Source: Thiospirillum jenense (GTDB lineage: Bacteria; Pseudomonadota; Gammaproteobacteria; Chromatiales; Chromatiaceae). From it: a stretch of DNA of 47,044 nucleotides. Shown one piece after another: positions 16,253 to 24,982 of the stretch (position 1 is its first letter; every line of letters starts with the position of its first letter). The notes beneath the pieces are model-generated. The model did no database searches and was not told the origin of the DNA. It saw only the letters and a list, made by a program, of their open reading frames with translations. The stretch covers positions 1 through 47,044 of the forward strand of contig NZ_JABVCQ010000027.1 of NCBI RefSeq assembly GCF_014145225.1, in the 5' to 3' direction. A program made the translations under genes and the position numbers.

Positions 16253-17545
16253 ATGATGCGCCACCTGTACACCGCCATTTTTTATTTATTATTACCGCTT
16301 GTGGTATTACGCTTACTGTGGCGCTCACGTCACACACCCGCCTACCGCCAGCGCATCACCGAGCGACTGGGCCGCGGGTTATCCGATCACGCCAGCGCCG
16401 CCGACGTGTGGCTGCACGCGGTGTCGGTTGGCGAGGTGCAGGCCGCGCAGCCGCTGATTCGTCACCTGCTCAATCACCGCCCGCCGCTGACGCTACTGGT
16501 CACGACCACCACGCCGACCGGGGCGCAGCGGCTGACCGAGTTATTTGGGCAACGGGTGCAACATCATTACCTGCCGTTCGATCTCCCCGCGGCGCAGCGG
16601 CGATTTTTAGCGCAGGTCAAGCCGCGCCTCGTGCTGGTGATGGAAACCGAAATTTGGCCAAATCTGCTCCACACCTGCGCCGCGCACCGCATTCCCGTCG
16701 TGCTGGTCAACGCCCGCCTGTCAGCGCGCTCGGCACACGGCTACGCCCGCCTCGGCGCATTCACCCGCACCACGTTGCAGCAATTCGACCTGATCGCCGC
16801 GCAAACTGCCGCCGATGCCGCCCGTTTCGTGCAATTAGGCGCAGATGCCGCTCAGGTGGCGGTGATCGGCAACCTCAAGTTCGATCAAAACGTGCCGGGC
16901 AGTTTGCAGGATCGTGCCGAAGCATTGCGGCGAGTGTGGGGGACAAATCGCCCGGTGTGGGTGGCGGCTAGTACCCACGAGGGCGAAGAGGCGGCAATTT
17001 TGGCCGCGCATCAGTTGATTTTGCGCCAGCACCCAAGCGCGTTGCTGATTTTAGTGCCGCGTCACCCCGAACGGTTCGAGCGTGTGGCCAATTTGGTCAC
17101 ACGCGCTGAGTTGACGCTGGCGCGGCGCAGTGCCAATCAACCTTGCACGGCGGCCGAGGCGGTGTATTTGGGCGACACGATGGGTGAATTGCCCGCGCTG
17201 CTGGCCGCTGCTGATGCGGCGTTCATCGGTGGCAGTTGGGTGAACGTGGGCGGACACAATCCGTTGGAGGCGGCGGCGGTGGGTGTGCCGGTGACATTTG
17301 GGCCGAATATGTTTAATTTTCAAGCAGTTGCGCAGTTATTGCTGGCAGAGCAGGCGGCGGTGCAGGTGACAACGGCGGCGGCGTTGGCTGACTGTTTGAC
17401 GCAGTGGTTGGGGGATGCGGCGCAGCGCAGTGCCATTGGCGAGCGCGGGCGGCGGGTGGTTGTGGATAATCGCGGGGCGGCGGGGCGGTTATTTGAATTA
17501 TTAGCGCCTTATTTATTTAACATAACGGGGTGTAATGCGCGATGA
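16253..17545 (+). CDS. waaA: Kdo transferase (lipid IV-A 3-deoxy-D-manno-octulosonic acid transferase)
   Basis: Inner-membrane glycosyltransferase (KdtA) that adds Kdo from CMP-Kdo to lipid IVA in LPS synthesis. The product of about 430 residues has one N-terminal membrane anchor (YTAIFYLLLPLVVLRLLW), the catalytic glutamate in SVGEVQAAQPLI (E61), METEIWPN, and the C-terminal GGSWVNVGGHNPLEAAA sugar-nucleotide motif. Three starts are possible (GTG 16241, ATG 16253, ATG 16256); the ATGs give the usual family N terminus. The gene is much richer in GC and in CTG/GCC codons than its neighbours. No other LPS gene is adjacent. Confidence 0.95.
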   Translation: MMRHLYTAIFYLLLPLVVLRLLWRSRHTPAYRQRITERLGRGLSDHASAADVWLHAVSVGEVQAAQPLIRHLLNHRPPLTLLVTTTTPTGAQRLTELFGQRVQHHYLPFDLPAAQRRFLAQVKPRLVLVMETEIWPNLLHTCAAHRIPVVLVNARLSARSAHGYARLGAFTRTTLQQFDLIAAQTAADAARFVQLGADAAQVAVIGNLKFDQNVPGSLQDRAEALRRVWGTNRPVWVAASTHEGEEAAILAAHQLILRQHPSALLILVPRHPERFERVANLVTRAELTLARRSANQPCTAAEAVYLGDTMGELPALLAAADAAFIGGSWVNVGGHNPLEAAAVGVPVTFGPNMFNFQAVAQLLLAEQAAVQVTTAAALADCLTQWLGDAAQRSAIGERGRRVVVDNRGAAGRLFELLAPYLFNITGCNAR

Positions 17546-17565
17546 CATGAAACATTTATGCGAAT

Positions 17566-17597
17566 GATGCGGTTTGCAAGCTCACCGCATCCTACGG
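17566..17597. repeat. REP-like palindrome
   Basis: GATGCGGT (17566-17573) and ACCGCATC (17584-17591) form a perfect 8-bp stem with a 10-base loop, followed by CTACGG. It sits between convergent genes. The pattern of an ACCGCATCCTACGG-type palindrome resembles repetitive extragenic palindromes common in gammaproteobacterial genomes. Only one copy is seen in the window. Confidence 0.5.
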
Positions 17598-17601
17598 TCA
17601 T

Positions 17602-17628
17602 GTCACGCTTAAAATGTGTGACGCTTAA
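17602..17628. repeat. short tandem repeat, period 16
   Basis: GTCACGCTTAA (17602-17612) recurs as GTGACGCTTAA (17618-17628) with one mismatch, at a period of 16 bases. It runs into the stop codon of the hydrolase on the minus strand. Function unknown. Confidence 0.5.
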
Positions 17629-18206
17629 GTATGGCGGAATAATTCCCACACGGCGCGGAAGTTTTCGCTGTTTGAATCCCCGACCCATTCAAATGCGACC
17701 GATTCGGTATTGACAATTTGAATGCCGGCGTGGCGCATTCTTTGAATGGCATTATCGCGGTGGGTGGTATGACGTGAACAAATGGCGTCTTCGGCGACAA
17801 AGACTTGATAACCCCAGCGTAATAAACCTGAGGCGGTTTGCATAATGCAAATGTGCGCCTCCATGCCGACCATGACGACCTGTTTGCGCTTGGGTTCATT
17901 GGTCAAATTGCGTTCAAAACCGGCGGCGGTGCAACAAGAAAAACAGCTTTTTTCGGTGGCAACCACTTGCGCGGGTAATTGCTCGCGCACTTTAGAGATG
18001 GTTTTGCCCAAGCCGGCTGAGTTGTGTTCGGTGGTAATAATTGGAATGTTCAAAATCTTGGCCGCTGTCACCAGCCGCAGCATATTGGTTTCAACACGCG
18101 CTAATTCGTCAGGCGACATGGCGGCTGCCAGACGTTCTTGCGCATCAATGATTAACAATTGCGCAGTTGAGCTATAACACAGTGGCATGGAGGCGGGGTT
18201 ACTCAT
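17625..18206 (-). CDS. isochorismatase-family cysteine hydrolase
   Basis: Cytoplasmic hydrolase of the isochorismatase fold (nicotinamidase, isochorismatase and YcaC relatives). The 193-residue product has the catalytic triad D21 (LLIIDAQ), K86 (TEKSCFS) and C120 (GMEAHIC), so it should be active. The substrate cannot be told from the sequence; the absence of an extra metal-site pattern argues against a classical nicotinamidase. It is the third gene of a minus-strand group after pcm and a rhodanese gene, 62 bases after the latter. AGAGGA lies 13 bases before the ATG. Confidence 0.88.
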   Translation of the reverse strand: MSNPASMPLCYSSTAQLLIIDAQERLAAAMSPDELARVETNMLRLVTAAKILNIPIITTEHNSAGLGKTISKVREQLPAQVVATEKSCFSCCTAAGFERNLTNEPKRKQVVMVGMEAHICIMQTASGLLRWGYQVFVAEDAICSRHTTHRDNAIQRMRHAGIQIVNTESVAFEWVGDSNSENFRAVWELFRHT

Positions 18207-18268
18207 ACTATCAATTATCCTCTAATTACATCATTTAACAATCAATAAACAAACCAATCATTCTGTCA

Positions 18269-18589
18269 TTAATACGTTGGCATACTGAAATCCACTTCTC
18301 GCGCCCACGCATCAATGCCACCACGCAAATTGATGACTTGCCGCAAACCGTGGTGTTCTAGATAACGAGCGACCTGTTGACTGCGAATGCCATGATGACA
18401 AATGACCACGACTGGGCGATCTGGATCAAGGGTGGGCAATAGGTCGGGAATTTGGCGCATCGGCACCAATTGCGCATTGTCGAATTGACAAATGCTGAAT
18501 TCCCAGGGTTCGCGCACGTCAAGCAGCAACGGTGGCTCGGGACTGGTACGCAGGAAGGTGGCAAGTTCTGAGGGCATCAGTTGGCGCAT
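18269..18589 (-). CDS. single-domain rhodanese
   Basis: Small sulfurtransferase that passes sulfane sulfur through a cysteine persulfide. The 106-residue product is a single rhodanese domain with LLLDVREPWEF and the active-site loop CHHGIRS starting at C64, then the GGIDAWAREVD end. It has no signal peptide, so it is cytoplasmic. It lies 19 bases after the Pcm-like gene. Rhodanese genes directly after such methyltransferase genes are common in gammaproteobacteria, often with tolC next, but no tolC is here. Confidence 0.93.
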   Translation of the reverse strand: MRQLMPSELATFLRTSPEPPLLLDVREPWEFSICQFDNAQLVPMRQIPDLLPTLDPDRPVVVICHHGIRSQQVARYLEHHGLRQVINLRGGIDAWAREVDFSMPTY

Positions 18590-18608
18590 GGTTTAACAAC
18601 TCACATGA

Positions 18609-19280
18609 TTAAAAAACGAAACTACCTGGCTGCGGGACGTTACACAGTGGCGGAATGCAGGTTTCAAACAACTGCTGGCGCTGGATGTCGCCGTTAGATA
18701 GGCGGGTGATGAGCCACGCTTGCATCAGCGGCGCTTGACCAATTACCACAAATAACCGTCCACCAAGGGTCAATTGTGCGATCAAATACGCGACGGCGGT
18801 CTCATCGGGCAGCGAACCGGTGACGGCAATGGCGTCAAAAGGTGCGCCAATAATGGGGGTATCGGCCGCGAAAATGTCGGCAGTTTGCACCGATAACCAG
18901 CCCAACTCGTGCGCTGCCAGGCGACTGTAGGCGGTGTCCACCAGCATCGGATTGATGTCCAAACTGCGCACTTGACCCCCCAATTGCGCCAAACAGGCGG
19001 TGACATAGCCACTGCCGGTGCCGATTTCCAGCACCTGCTCGCCGGGCTGGACGTTGAGGGCTTGCAACAGGCGGCCAACGATGCGCGGCGGCAACATTGA
19101 CTGCTCATCACCCAATGGAATTTCAATATCGGCATACGCCAAATTGCGGTAATCGGCGGGGACAAAATCTTCACGCGGGAATGCCGCCAGCACATTCAAA
19201 ACGCGCTCGTCTAACACCTCCCACGGCCTGACCTGCTGTTCAATCATATTAAACCGCATTTGCTCAAAATTCGTTGTCAT
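18609..19280 (-). CDS. protein-L-isoaspartate O-methyltransferase-like protein
   Basis: SAM-dependent methyltransferase of the PCMT family, which repairs isoaspartyl residues in aged proteins. The 223-residue product starts MTTNFEQMRFNMIEQQVRPW and has motif I EIGTGSGYVTACLAQL. The MLPPRIVGRLLQAL stretch replaces the usual SxPHMxA motif of true Pcm, so this is the diverged paralogue found before rhodanese genes, and its substrate may differ. First gene of the minus-strand group; its leader contains a possible structured RNA. Confidence 0.88.
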   Translation of the reverse strand: MTTNFEQMRFNMIEQQVRPWEVLDERVLNVLAAFPREDFVPADYRNLAYADIEIPLGDEQSMLPPRIVGRLLQALNVQPGEQVLEIGTGSGYVTACLAQLGGQVRSLDINPMLVDTAYSRLAAHELGWLSVQTADIFAADTPIIGAPFDAIAVTGSLPDETAVAYLIAQLTLGGRLFVVIGQAPLMQAWLITRLSNGDIQRQQLFETCIPPLCNVPQPGSFVF

Positions 19281-19348
19281 GGTGCGTTACACGGAGAAAA
19301 TCCCGCCTCCTTTGTATTGTCGGTGACACGGTAGTTGTGAAAATAAAA

Positions 19349-19447
19349 CCGCAGGGGCGGCGCAGACCGTGCCGAGTAAAAAATCTAGTAAGGCTACGGA
19401 CTTTGTTGCCCAGTGGCAAGTCAGCCAGTTGGGAGTGCGCCCGCCGC
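19349..19447. ncRNA. candidate structured RNA, strand uncertain
   Basis: An outer stem pairs GGCGGCGCA (19356-19364) with TGCGCC-C-GCC (19436-19445, one bulged C). Inside are two hairpins: CCGT-GCC (19367-19373) with GGC-T-ACGG (19392-19399), and TTGCC (19406-19410) with GGCAA (19415-19419) around a CAGT tetraloop. On the minus strand a CCGC-CCCT-GCGG hairpin is followed by TTTTATTTT, as in a weak terminator, and pcm starts about 70 bases on. It matches no riboswitch or small RNA I recognise. Confidence 0.35.
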
Positions 19448-19775
19448 AAAAAGTCTCTTAATAATACACTTTTTTGTTAAAAAAAACTACCAGCGGTGCG
19501 CCGCTCACATCATCACCACGCAATGATAACGCGCTGTTATTTTGCAAAATCATCGCGCATGGATCGAATTGATGAGTAATAAAAACAATGATATTCCCCG
19601 GCAACCAATCGGTCATCTTCACAATAAAACACATCATCACTTTACCGGTGCTTACTTGGCAAAATAGGGCACAAACTGAGTTAGAAAATAATAATCGGTT
19701 TATCCGCCCGCGTTCCTGATTAAATCAAGTTATTAAATAGACAGCACCAATCGCACCGCCGCCACCTAAATCACC

Positions 19776-19803
19776 GTGACAGGTCGCGCTGGTATGCGAT
19801 AAT
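19776..19803 (+). promoter_or_regulatory. promoter of gcvR-recQ
   Basis: GTGACA (19776-19781) and GATAAT (19798-19803) are spaced 16 bases, and a TG two bases before the -10 gives it extended -10 character. The start would be near 19810. A GC hairpin, GCGCGGG with CCC-T-GCGC (19816-19833), follows at once in the leader. Confidence 0.5.
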
Positions 19804-19863
19804 ACGCAAAACGCGGCGCGGGTGCCCCTGCGCGTATCCTTGACACCATGACGCTAACTACCC

Positions 19864-20412
19864 ATGAGTACACAAAAAACCTACCTCGTTCTCTCCGCAT
19901 TGGGCGAAGATCAACCCGGCATCGTCAACCGCCTCTCCCGAGTGATTTTAGAACACGGCTGTAGTATTGAAGACAGCCGCATGACCGTTTTAGGCGATGA
20001 TTTTGCCGCGATTTTACTCGTCCAAGGCAAATGGAATACGCTCGCTAAAATAGAAAATCTATTGCCAGAATTGCAACGCCAATTGGGATTAACCATTATT
20101 AGCAAACGCACCGGCGAACGCAAACAAGTCGGCAATAAAATCCCCTATATTGTTGATGTCGTGGCAATGGATCACCCCGGCATTGTTAATAACCTCGCCA
20201 GCTTTTTCGCCGAGCGTGATATTAACATCGAAGACATGTCCACCAATACTTACCCCGCCCCGCATACCGGCACCCCCATGTTCTCTGTTCACATGACCAT
20301 TGGCATTCCCGCCGATACGCATATTGCCACACTGCGCGAAGAATTCATGGATTATTGCGACGGCTTAAACCTCGACGCGGTATTAGAACCATTCAAAGGT
20401 GAATTCGCTTAA
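19864..20412 (+). CDS. gcvR: GcvR-like ACT-domain regulatory protein
   Basis: Related to the glycine cleavage system repressor GcvR, which holds back the activator GcvA in E. coli when glycine is low. The 182-residue product consists of two ACT domains (about residues 8-80 and 92-170) with the glycine-binding-type motifs GEDQPGIVNRLS and MDHPGIVNNLA. No DNA-binding domain is present, as in GcvR. No gcvA or gcv genes are close, so the exact target is uncertain. It is followed by recQ within 34 bases. Confidence 0.85.
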   Translation: MSTQKTYLVLSALGEDQPGIVNRLSRVILEHGCSIEDSRMTVLGDDFAAILLVQGKWNTLAKIENLLPELQRQLGLTIISKRTGERKQVGNKIPYIVDVVAMDHPGIVNNLASFFAERDINIEDMSTNTYPAPHTGTPMFSVHMTIGIPADTHIATLREEFMDYCDGLNLDAVLEPFKGEFA

Positions 20413-20446
20413 ATTAGATCAACCCGTCCCAACTGTATTAGCACAC

Positions 20447-22303
20447 ATGTCGGCAACCCCACTCACGCTATTACGCCAACATTTCGGTTATCATAGCTTT
20501 CGTGGACAACAAGCCGCGATCCTTGCCCATGTGTGCGCCGGTGGTGATGCCATTGTTTTAATGCCCACCGGCAGTGGCAAATCACTTTGCTATCAATTAC
20601 CTGCATTACTCCGTCCAGGCACCGCAATTGTCATTTCCCCCCTCATCGCGTTAATGCAAAATCAAGTTGACGCATTACGTCAAGCCGGCATCCGCGCCGC
20701 CTTTCTTAATTCCAGTTTAACCCCCACCCAAGCCCGCGCCGTTGAACACGCCTTTATTCAACAACAATTAGATTTATTATACCTCGCGCCCGAACGCATC
20801 CTCACCGAACACACCCTCACGTTATTAAAAAAAGTTCCACTCAGTTTAGTAGCAATTGACGAAGCCCACTGCGTATCACAATGGGGACATGACTTCCGCC
20901 CCGACTATCTCCAATTAGAACAACTTCGCAGTTTATTACCGCTACACATTCCCTGGTTAGCCCTCACCGCTACCGCCGATGAATTAACCCGTTTAGACAT
21001 TCGCCAACGACTCGGCTTACAAACCGCCCAACTATTCATTAGCGGATTTGATCGCCCCAACATCCACTATCAAATCCACCAATACAGCAACGCCCGCAGT
21101 CAACTATGGCGTTTTTTAAACACACACCATTCCAATCACGCCGGCATTGTCTATTGCTTATCGCGTAAAAAAACTGAAGATGTCGCCACCTGGTTAACCG
21201 AACACGGCCGCTGTGCATTACCCTATCATGCCGGTTTATCAACCATCATGCGCAGTCAACATCAAGCGCGTTTTTTACAAGAAGACGGCATCATCATTGT
21301 CGCCACCATTGCCTTTGGTATGGGTATTGATAAACCCGACGTGCGCTTTGTCGCCCATTTAGATTTACCCAAAAGTATTGAAGCCTATTATCAAGAAACT
21401 GGCCGTGCAGGGCGTGACGGACAACCCGCTGATGCATGGTTATCATACAGTACATACGGCATTTCATTACTGCGCAAATTCATTGAAGATTCGCACGCTG
21501 ATGAACAACAAAAACAAATAGAACGCGGCAAATTAGACACGTTAATTGGTTTATGCGAAGCAACCACTTGTCGCCGTCATATCCTATTATCGTATTTCGG
21601 TGATAACACCCCGCCCACCTGCGGTTATTGCGATAATTGCCAAAACCCACCACAAACGTGGGATGCTACTCTACCTGCCCAACAAGCGTTATCCGCAGTT
21701 CATCGCACTGGCAGCCGCTTCGGTGTGAATTATCTTATTGATGTTTTATGCGCAAACGACAAGGAGCCGCGTATTGAACAATACGGACATCATCAATTAA
21801 AAGTCTATGGTTTAGGGCGCGATCTTGATCCACAACAATGGCGATCTATTTTTCGCCAATTGATTGTGCGCGGTTTAGTTAAAGTAGATGTCACGCAACA
21901 CAACAGTCTACATTTAACCGAAAAAGCCCGTCCGGTGTTGCGCGGTGAACAAGCATTGTTATTACGCCAAGACTCATTACCCATTAAATCAAAACGCCAG
22001 CCACGGCGCGAGCGGCAGCGCACTCGTACCTCCGTCAATGTATTCACCGCCAATTTCACCCCCGCCGATCAAGCATTATGGCAAGCATTAACGCAATTGC
22101 GGCGTGAATTAGCACAAGAGCAAGATGTGCCAGCCTATGTCATTTTTCACGACGCATTATTAGCGCGCATGGTATTAGAACGGCCGAATAATTTTGCCGA
22201 ATTAGCGCAATTAAGCGGCATGGGTGAATATAAATTGACGCATTATGGCAATGCCTGCCTTGACATCATCCGTCAATTCGACACACCTAATCAGTTGACA
22301 TGA
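20447..22303 (+). CDS. recQ: ATP-dependent DNA helicase RecQ
   Basis: 3'-5' DNA helicase of the RecF recombination route. The 618-residue product has Walker A TGSGKS at 41-46, DEAH box at 138-141 followed by the aromatic-rich loop HCVSQWGHDFRPDY, QETGRAGRDG (motif VI), the RQC zinc site (C-R-R-H ... CGYCDNC) and a C-terminal HRDC domain. I chose the ATG at 20447; an upstream GTG at 20399 overlaps gcvR and gives a non-conserved tail. Probably co-transcribed with gcvR. Confidence 0.97.
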   Translation: MSATPLTLLRQHFGYHSFRGQQAAILAHVCAGGDAIVLMPTGSGKSLCYQLPALLRPGTAIVISPLIALMQNQVDALRQAGIRAAFLNSSLTPTQARAVEHAFIQQQLDLLYLAPERILTEHTLTLLKKVPLSLVAIDEAHCVSQWGHDFRPDYLQLEQLRSLLPLHIPWLALTATADELTRLDIRQRLGLQTAQLFISGFDRPNIHYQIHQYSNARSQLWRFLNTHHSNHAGIVYCLSRKKTEDVATWLTEHGRCALPYHAGLSTIMRSQHQARFLQEDGIIIVATIAFGMGIDKPDVRFVAHLDLPKSIEAYYQETGRAGRDGQPADAWLSYSTYGISLLRKFIEDSHADEQQKQIERGKLDTLIGLCEATTCRRHILLSYFGDNTPPTCGYCDNCQNPPQTWDATLPAQQALSAVHRTGSRFGVNYLIDVLCANDKEPRIEQYGHHQLKVYGLGRDLDPQQWRSIFRQLIVRGLVKVDVTQHNSLHLTEKARPVLRGEQALLLRQDSLPIKSKRQPRRERQRTRTSVNVFTANFTPADQALWQALTQLRRELAQEQDVPAYVIFHDALLARMVLERPNNFAELAQLSGMGEYKLTHYGNACLDIIRQFDTPNQLT

Positions 22304-22353
22304 TAAACTCATGCAGCAAATCAGTGTTCAATACTTCTAAATGATTAAATTTA

Positions 22354-23277
22354 ATGACCAGTGCGACTAGAACAGTATTGTTGACATTAAAACACTGGCC
22401 AACTTGGCTGCTCATTGGGTTATTACGCTTACTCGTTTATCTACCCTTTCCAATTCTTGCATTATGCGGTTACAGCATCGGACAGGTACTATACTTTTTT
22501 AATCGCCGCCGCCGACATGTCGCACTAACCAATATTCGATTTTGTTTGCCCGAATTAAATGAAAAACAACGGCGCCGTTTAATTCGCCAACACTTTGGCT
22601 ATCTTGGTCAAGCCGCAGTCTGTCAGGGAATAAGTTGGTATAGTTCACGCCGCCGCTTATCTCGCATTGTGCGTATTAAAAATCGCGCTATTATTGACAC
22701 TTATCTCGCACAACAACAACCCATTATTGTATTAGTACCGCACTTTATTGGATTAGAACTCGGCGGCACCGCATTCACCGCATTAGTTCACTCTGGAATG
22801 TACATGTATCAACGCTTGCGCAATCCAATCATTGATGGACAAGTCAAATATGGTCGCACCCGATTCGGCAGTATACCAATTGAACGTCATGCCAAATTGC
22901 GCCCTGTATTACGCGAATTAAAACGCGGTACTCCCCTATTTTATTTACCAGATCAGGATGCCGGCAAACGGCGTGGTGTATTCGTGCCATTTTGCGGTAT
23001 GCCCGCCGCAACTGTGCCGACATTAGGGCGTTTAGCACAATTATCTAAAGCGCGTATCATTCCCGCGTATGCACGTTTTTTACCCTGGGGAATGGGATTA
23101 GAATTACGCTTTGGTGACGCATTATTAGACATTCCCAGCGGGGATGACATTGCCGATGCAGCGCGTATGAATCAATTGATTGAAGCGGAATTGCATACCA
23201 TGCCGGCACAGTATTTTTGGGTGCATCGTCGCTTCAAAACCCGCCCGCCCGGCACAGCAGCAGTGTATTCATATTGA
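22354..23277 (+). CDS. LpxL/HtrB-family lysophospholipid or lipid A acyltransferase
   Basis: Inner-membrane acyltransferase of the lauroyl/myristoyl transferase family that adds secondary acyl chains to lipid A or related lipids. The 307-residue product has an N-terminal membrane segment (about 18-45), the catalytic HX4E motif at H130-E135 (PHFIGLELGG), and LPDQDAGKRRGVFVPFCG with a conserved ATVPTLGRLA stretch. Length is typical. A membrane protein gene follows 12 bases later. The exact acyl donor and acceptor cannot be read from the sequence. Confidence 0.92.
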   Translation: MTSATRTVLLTLKHWPTWLLIGLLRLLVYLPFPILALCGYSIGQVLYFFNRRRRHVALTNIRFCLPELNEKQRRRLIRQHFGYLGQAAVCQGISWYSSRRRLSRIVRIKNRAIIDTYLAQQQPIIVLVPHFIGLELGGTAFTALVHSGMYMYQRLRNPIIDGQVKYGRTRFGSIPIERHAKLRPVLRELKRGTPLFYLPDQDAGKRRGVFVPFCGMPAATVPTLGRLAQLSKARIIPAYARFLPWGMGLELRFGDALLDIPSGDDIADAARMNQLIEAELHTMPAQYFWVHRRFKTRPPGTAAVYSY

Positions 23278-23289
23278 GATTAAAAATAG

Positions 23290-24261
23290 ATGTTTCATTT
23301 TAACCGTCAAGCATCACCGCCGACGTCAGCCCCCGCCCACCCATTACAGCGTCACCGCCGCCGTGATTGGTTCATTGGCAGTGCATTGCTCTTTAGTTTA
23401 ATCATTCTCGTCGAATATGCCATTGGTTGGAGTCAATTACTCACTCCCTGGCGCACTCTTCCATTATCAACAATTTTCATTCTATTCGGATGTATGGCGA
23501 TCAGTTACACCTTGCGAGCGGTGCGTATTTATGACGATTTTTATTCGCTCATGCGCAGACGTTTTAAAACAACTTTGCGCTTATCTATTCTGCACACAAC
23601 CGCCAATGTATTATTACCCATGCGATTAGGTGAAGTCGTTTTTCCCTGGCTTATGCAGCGGTATTTTAATCACAATATCTTTGCTGCCGGCGCATCACTT
23701 ATTTGGATTCGTTTGCTTGACCTGCATTTTTTAGCACTCACTGGTTTATTCATTCTGTGGTTAGTTCAACCCTCGTGGTTATGGATATTTGCCATTTTAT
23801 TGTGGCTATTCTTATTATTAGCACAGCGGTGGATTGCCAGTTTTGGTCAACGTTGGCGTGGACAAATTGTGCTTAACTATTGGCAACGTGGTGTGTTATT
23901 AATCGCCAATGCGGCGCCAGATGACACGATAAAAATGATTCGTCTTTATGTATGGACAGCGTTGAGTTGGATCACAAAATTCATCGCATTTACAACCGTA
24001 TTGCAACACTTTTTACCGATCACTTTTTGGCAGGTACTCACTGGAGTCATTGGCGCAGAATTATCATCCGTGTTACCATTTCATGGAATCGCAGGCGCTG
24101 GTTCTTATGAGTTAGCACTGGTCGCTGCTGTATTGCCTTTAGGTATTAAAGCCACCGCCGCACTGGCGGGCGCTGTTAATTTGCATTTATTTATGCTAAG
24201 TTCAAGTATTTTACTTGGGTTGTTGGCGTTATTATTGCGGGTACAGCGAGCAAATGATTAA
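23290..24261 (+). CDS. LPG-synthase-type transmembrane protein (UPF0104)
   Basis: Member of the lysylphosphatidylglycerol synthase transmembrane family, which includes flippase-like proteins. The 323-residue product has about seven to eight hydrophobic segments, with the conserved LPMRLGEVVFPWLM motif near residues 110-125 and LPFHGIAGAGSYE near 255-267. It lacks the cytoplasmic aminoacyl-transfer domain of MprF, so it is not a lysyl-PG synthase. Its position next to an acyltransferase suggests a role in moving or modifying envelope lipids (inference). It overlaps the next gene by 8 bases. Confidence 0.83.
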   Translation: MFHFNRQASPPTSAPAHPLQRHRRRDWFIGSALLFSLIILVEYAIGWSQLLTPWRTLPLSTIFILFGCMAISYTLRAVRIYDDFYSLMRRRFKTTLRLSILHTTANVLLPMRLGEVVFPWLMQRYFNHNIFAAGASLIWIRLLDLHFLALTGLFILWLVQPSWLWIFAILLWLFLLLAQRWIASFGQRWRGQIVLNYWQRGVLLIANAAPDDTIKMIRLYVWTALSWITKFIAFTTVLQHFLPITFWQVLTGVIGAELSSVLPFHGIAGAGSYELALVAAVLPLGIKATAALAGAVNLHLFMLSSSILLGLLALLLRVQRAND

Positions 24262-24982
24262 AATAGCACACAACTTATTTCGTTATCCATTAACACTAAT
24301 GCGCACAACAGTATCAATCCAACCCGTTTTATTGATTGTATTATGGTTGACAATCTTATTCTCACATGCACCGATGGCAAAAAATTGGTCTGATAAAGAA
24401 CAATCGGCAACCGTTTTAGTGTTGGGTGATAGTTTAAGTGCTGCATACGGTTTTTCAATTGAGCGTAGCTGGGTAGCATTATTGCAAAACCGGTTAACCC
24501 AATTGCAATTACCTTATCAAGTTATTAACGCCAGTGTTTCTGGTGAAACTACCGCAGGGGGAATCACTCGTTTGCCTGGTTTAATTGCCCAAAATCAACC
24601 GCGATGGGTTTTAATTGCACTTGGTGCAAATGATGGTTTGCGTGGTACATCACTACAACAAATTCAATTGGGGTTAGAGCGTTTAATTCAGTTAACGCAT
24701 AGCAATGGTGCGCAAGTTGTGTTAATTGGTGTACGTTTGCCACCCAATTATGGAGTTGATTACACCGAAGGTTTTCAGCGCCTATATCCCACAATCGCGG
24801 CCAATATGCGGGTTGCGTTAATTCCTGATTTATTAACCGGCGTTGCGGATAATTGGCAATTGATGCAAGCGGATGGATTACACCCAACCGCCACCGCGCA
24901 ACCAATCATATTCAATACAGTTTGGTCGAAATTGCAATCTCTATTAACACTGCCGCCGGTGCAAACGTCAGGAACACGCTAA
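24254..24982 (+). CDS. SGNH-type arylesterase / lysophospholipase (TesA-like)
   Basis: Exported esterase of the TesA/arylesterase group. The product of about 242 residues has the SGNH blocks: GDSLSAAYG with catalytic S60, the Gly block in SGETTAGG, GAND, and DGLHPT with the catalytic Asp-His pair. The N terminus (about 16-41) is hydrophobic and looks like a signal peptide. I chose the ATG at 24254, overlapping the previous gene; the ATG at 24299 would give a shorter signal peptide and is also possible. The stop codon overlaps the next start as TAATG. Confidence 0.9.
   Translation: MIKIAHNLFRYPLTLMRTTVSIQPVLLIVLWLTILFSHAPMAKNWSDKEQSATVLVLGDSLSAAYGFSIERSWVALLQNRLTQLQLPYQVINASVSGETTAGGITRLPGLIAQNQPRWVLIALGANDGLRGTSLQQIQLGLERLIQLTHSNGAQVVLIGVRLPPNYGVDYTEGFQRLYPTIAANMRVALIPDLLTGVADNWQLMQADGLHPTATAQPIIFNTVWSKLQSLLTLPPVQTSGTR

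Larger units (their letters stand above)
19281..19863. other. non-coding region between pcm-like gene and gcvR
   Basis: This 583-base stretch separates two divergent genes. It holds the candidate structured RNA at 19349-19447, T- and A-rich stretches near 19470-19490 and the gcvR promoter at 19776-19803. A 60-codon minus-strand reading frame at 19458-19640 has no recognisable family or clear ribosome site, and I do not call it a gene. Confidence 0.6.

Noticed and set aside
19458-19640. A 60-codon minus-strand frame (possible small protein) upstream of the candidate RNA
   Set aside because: No ribosome site of note and no known family; codon content is not clearly coding. Conservation in relatives would change this view.
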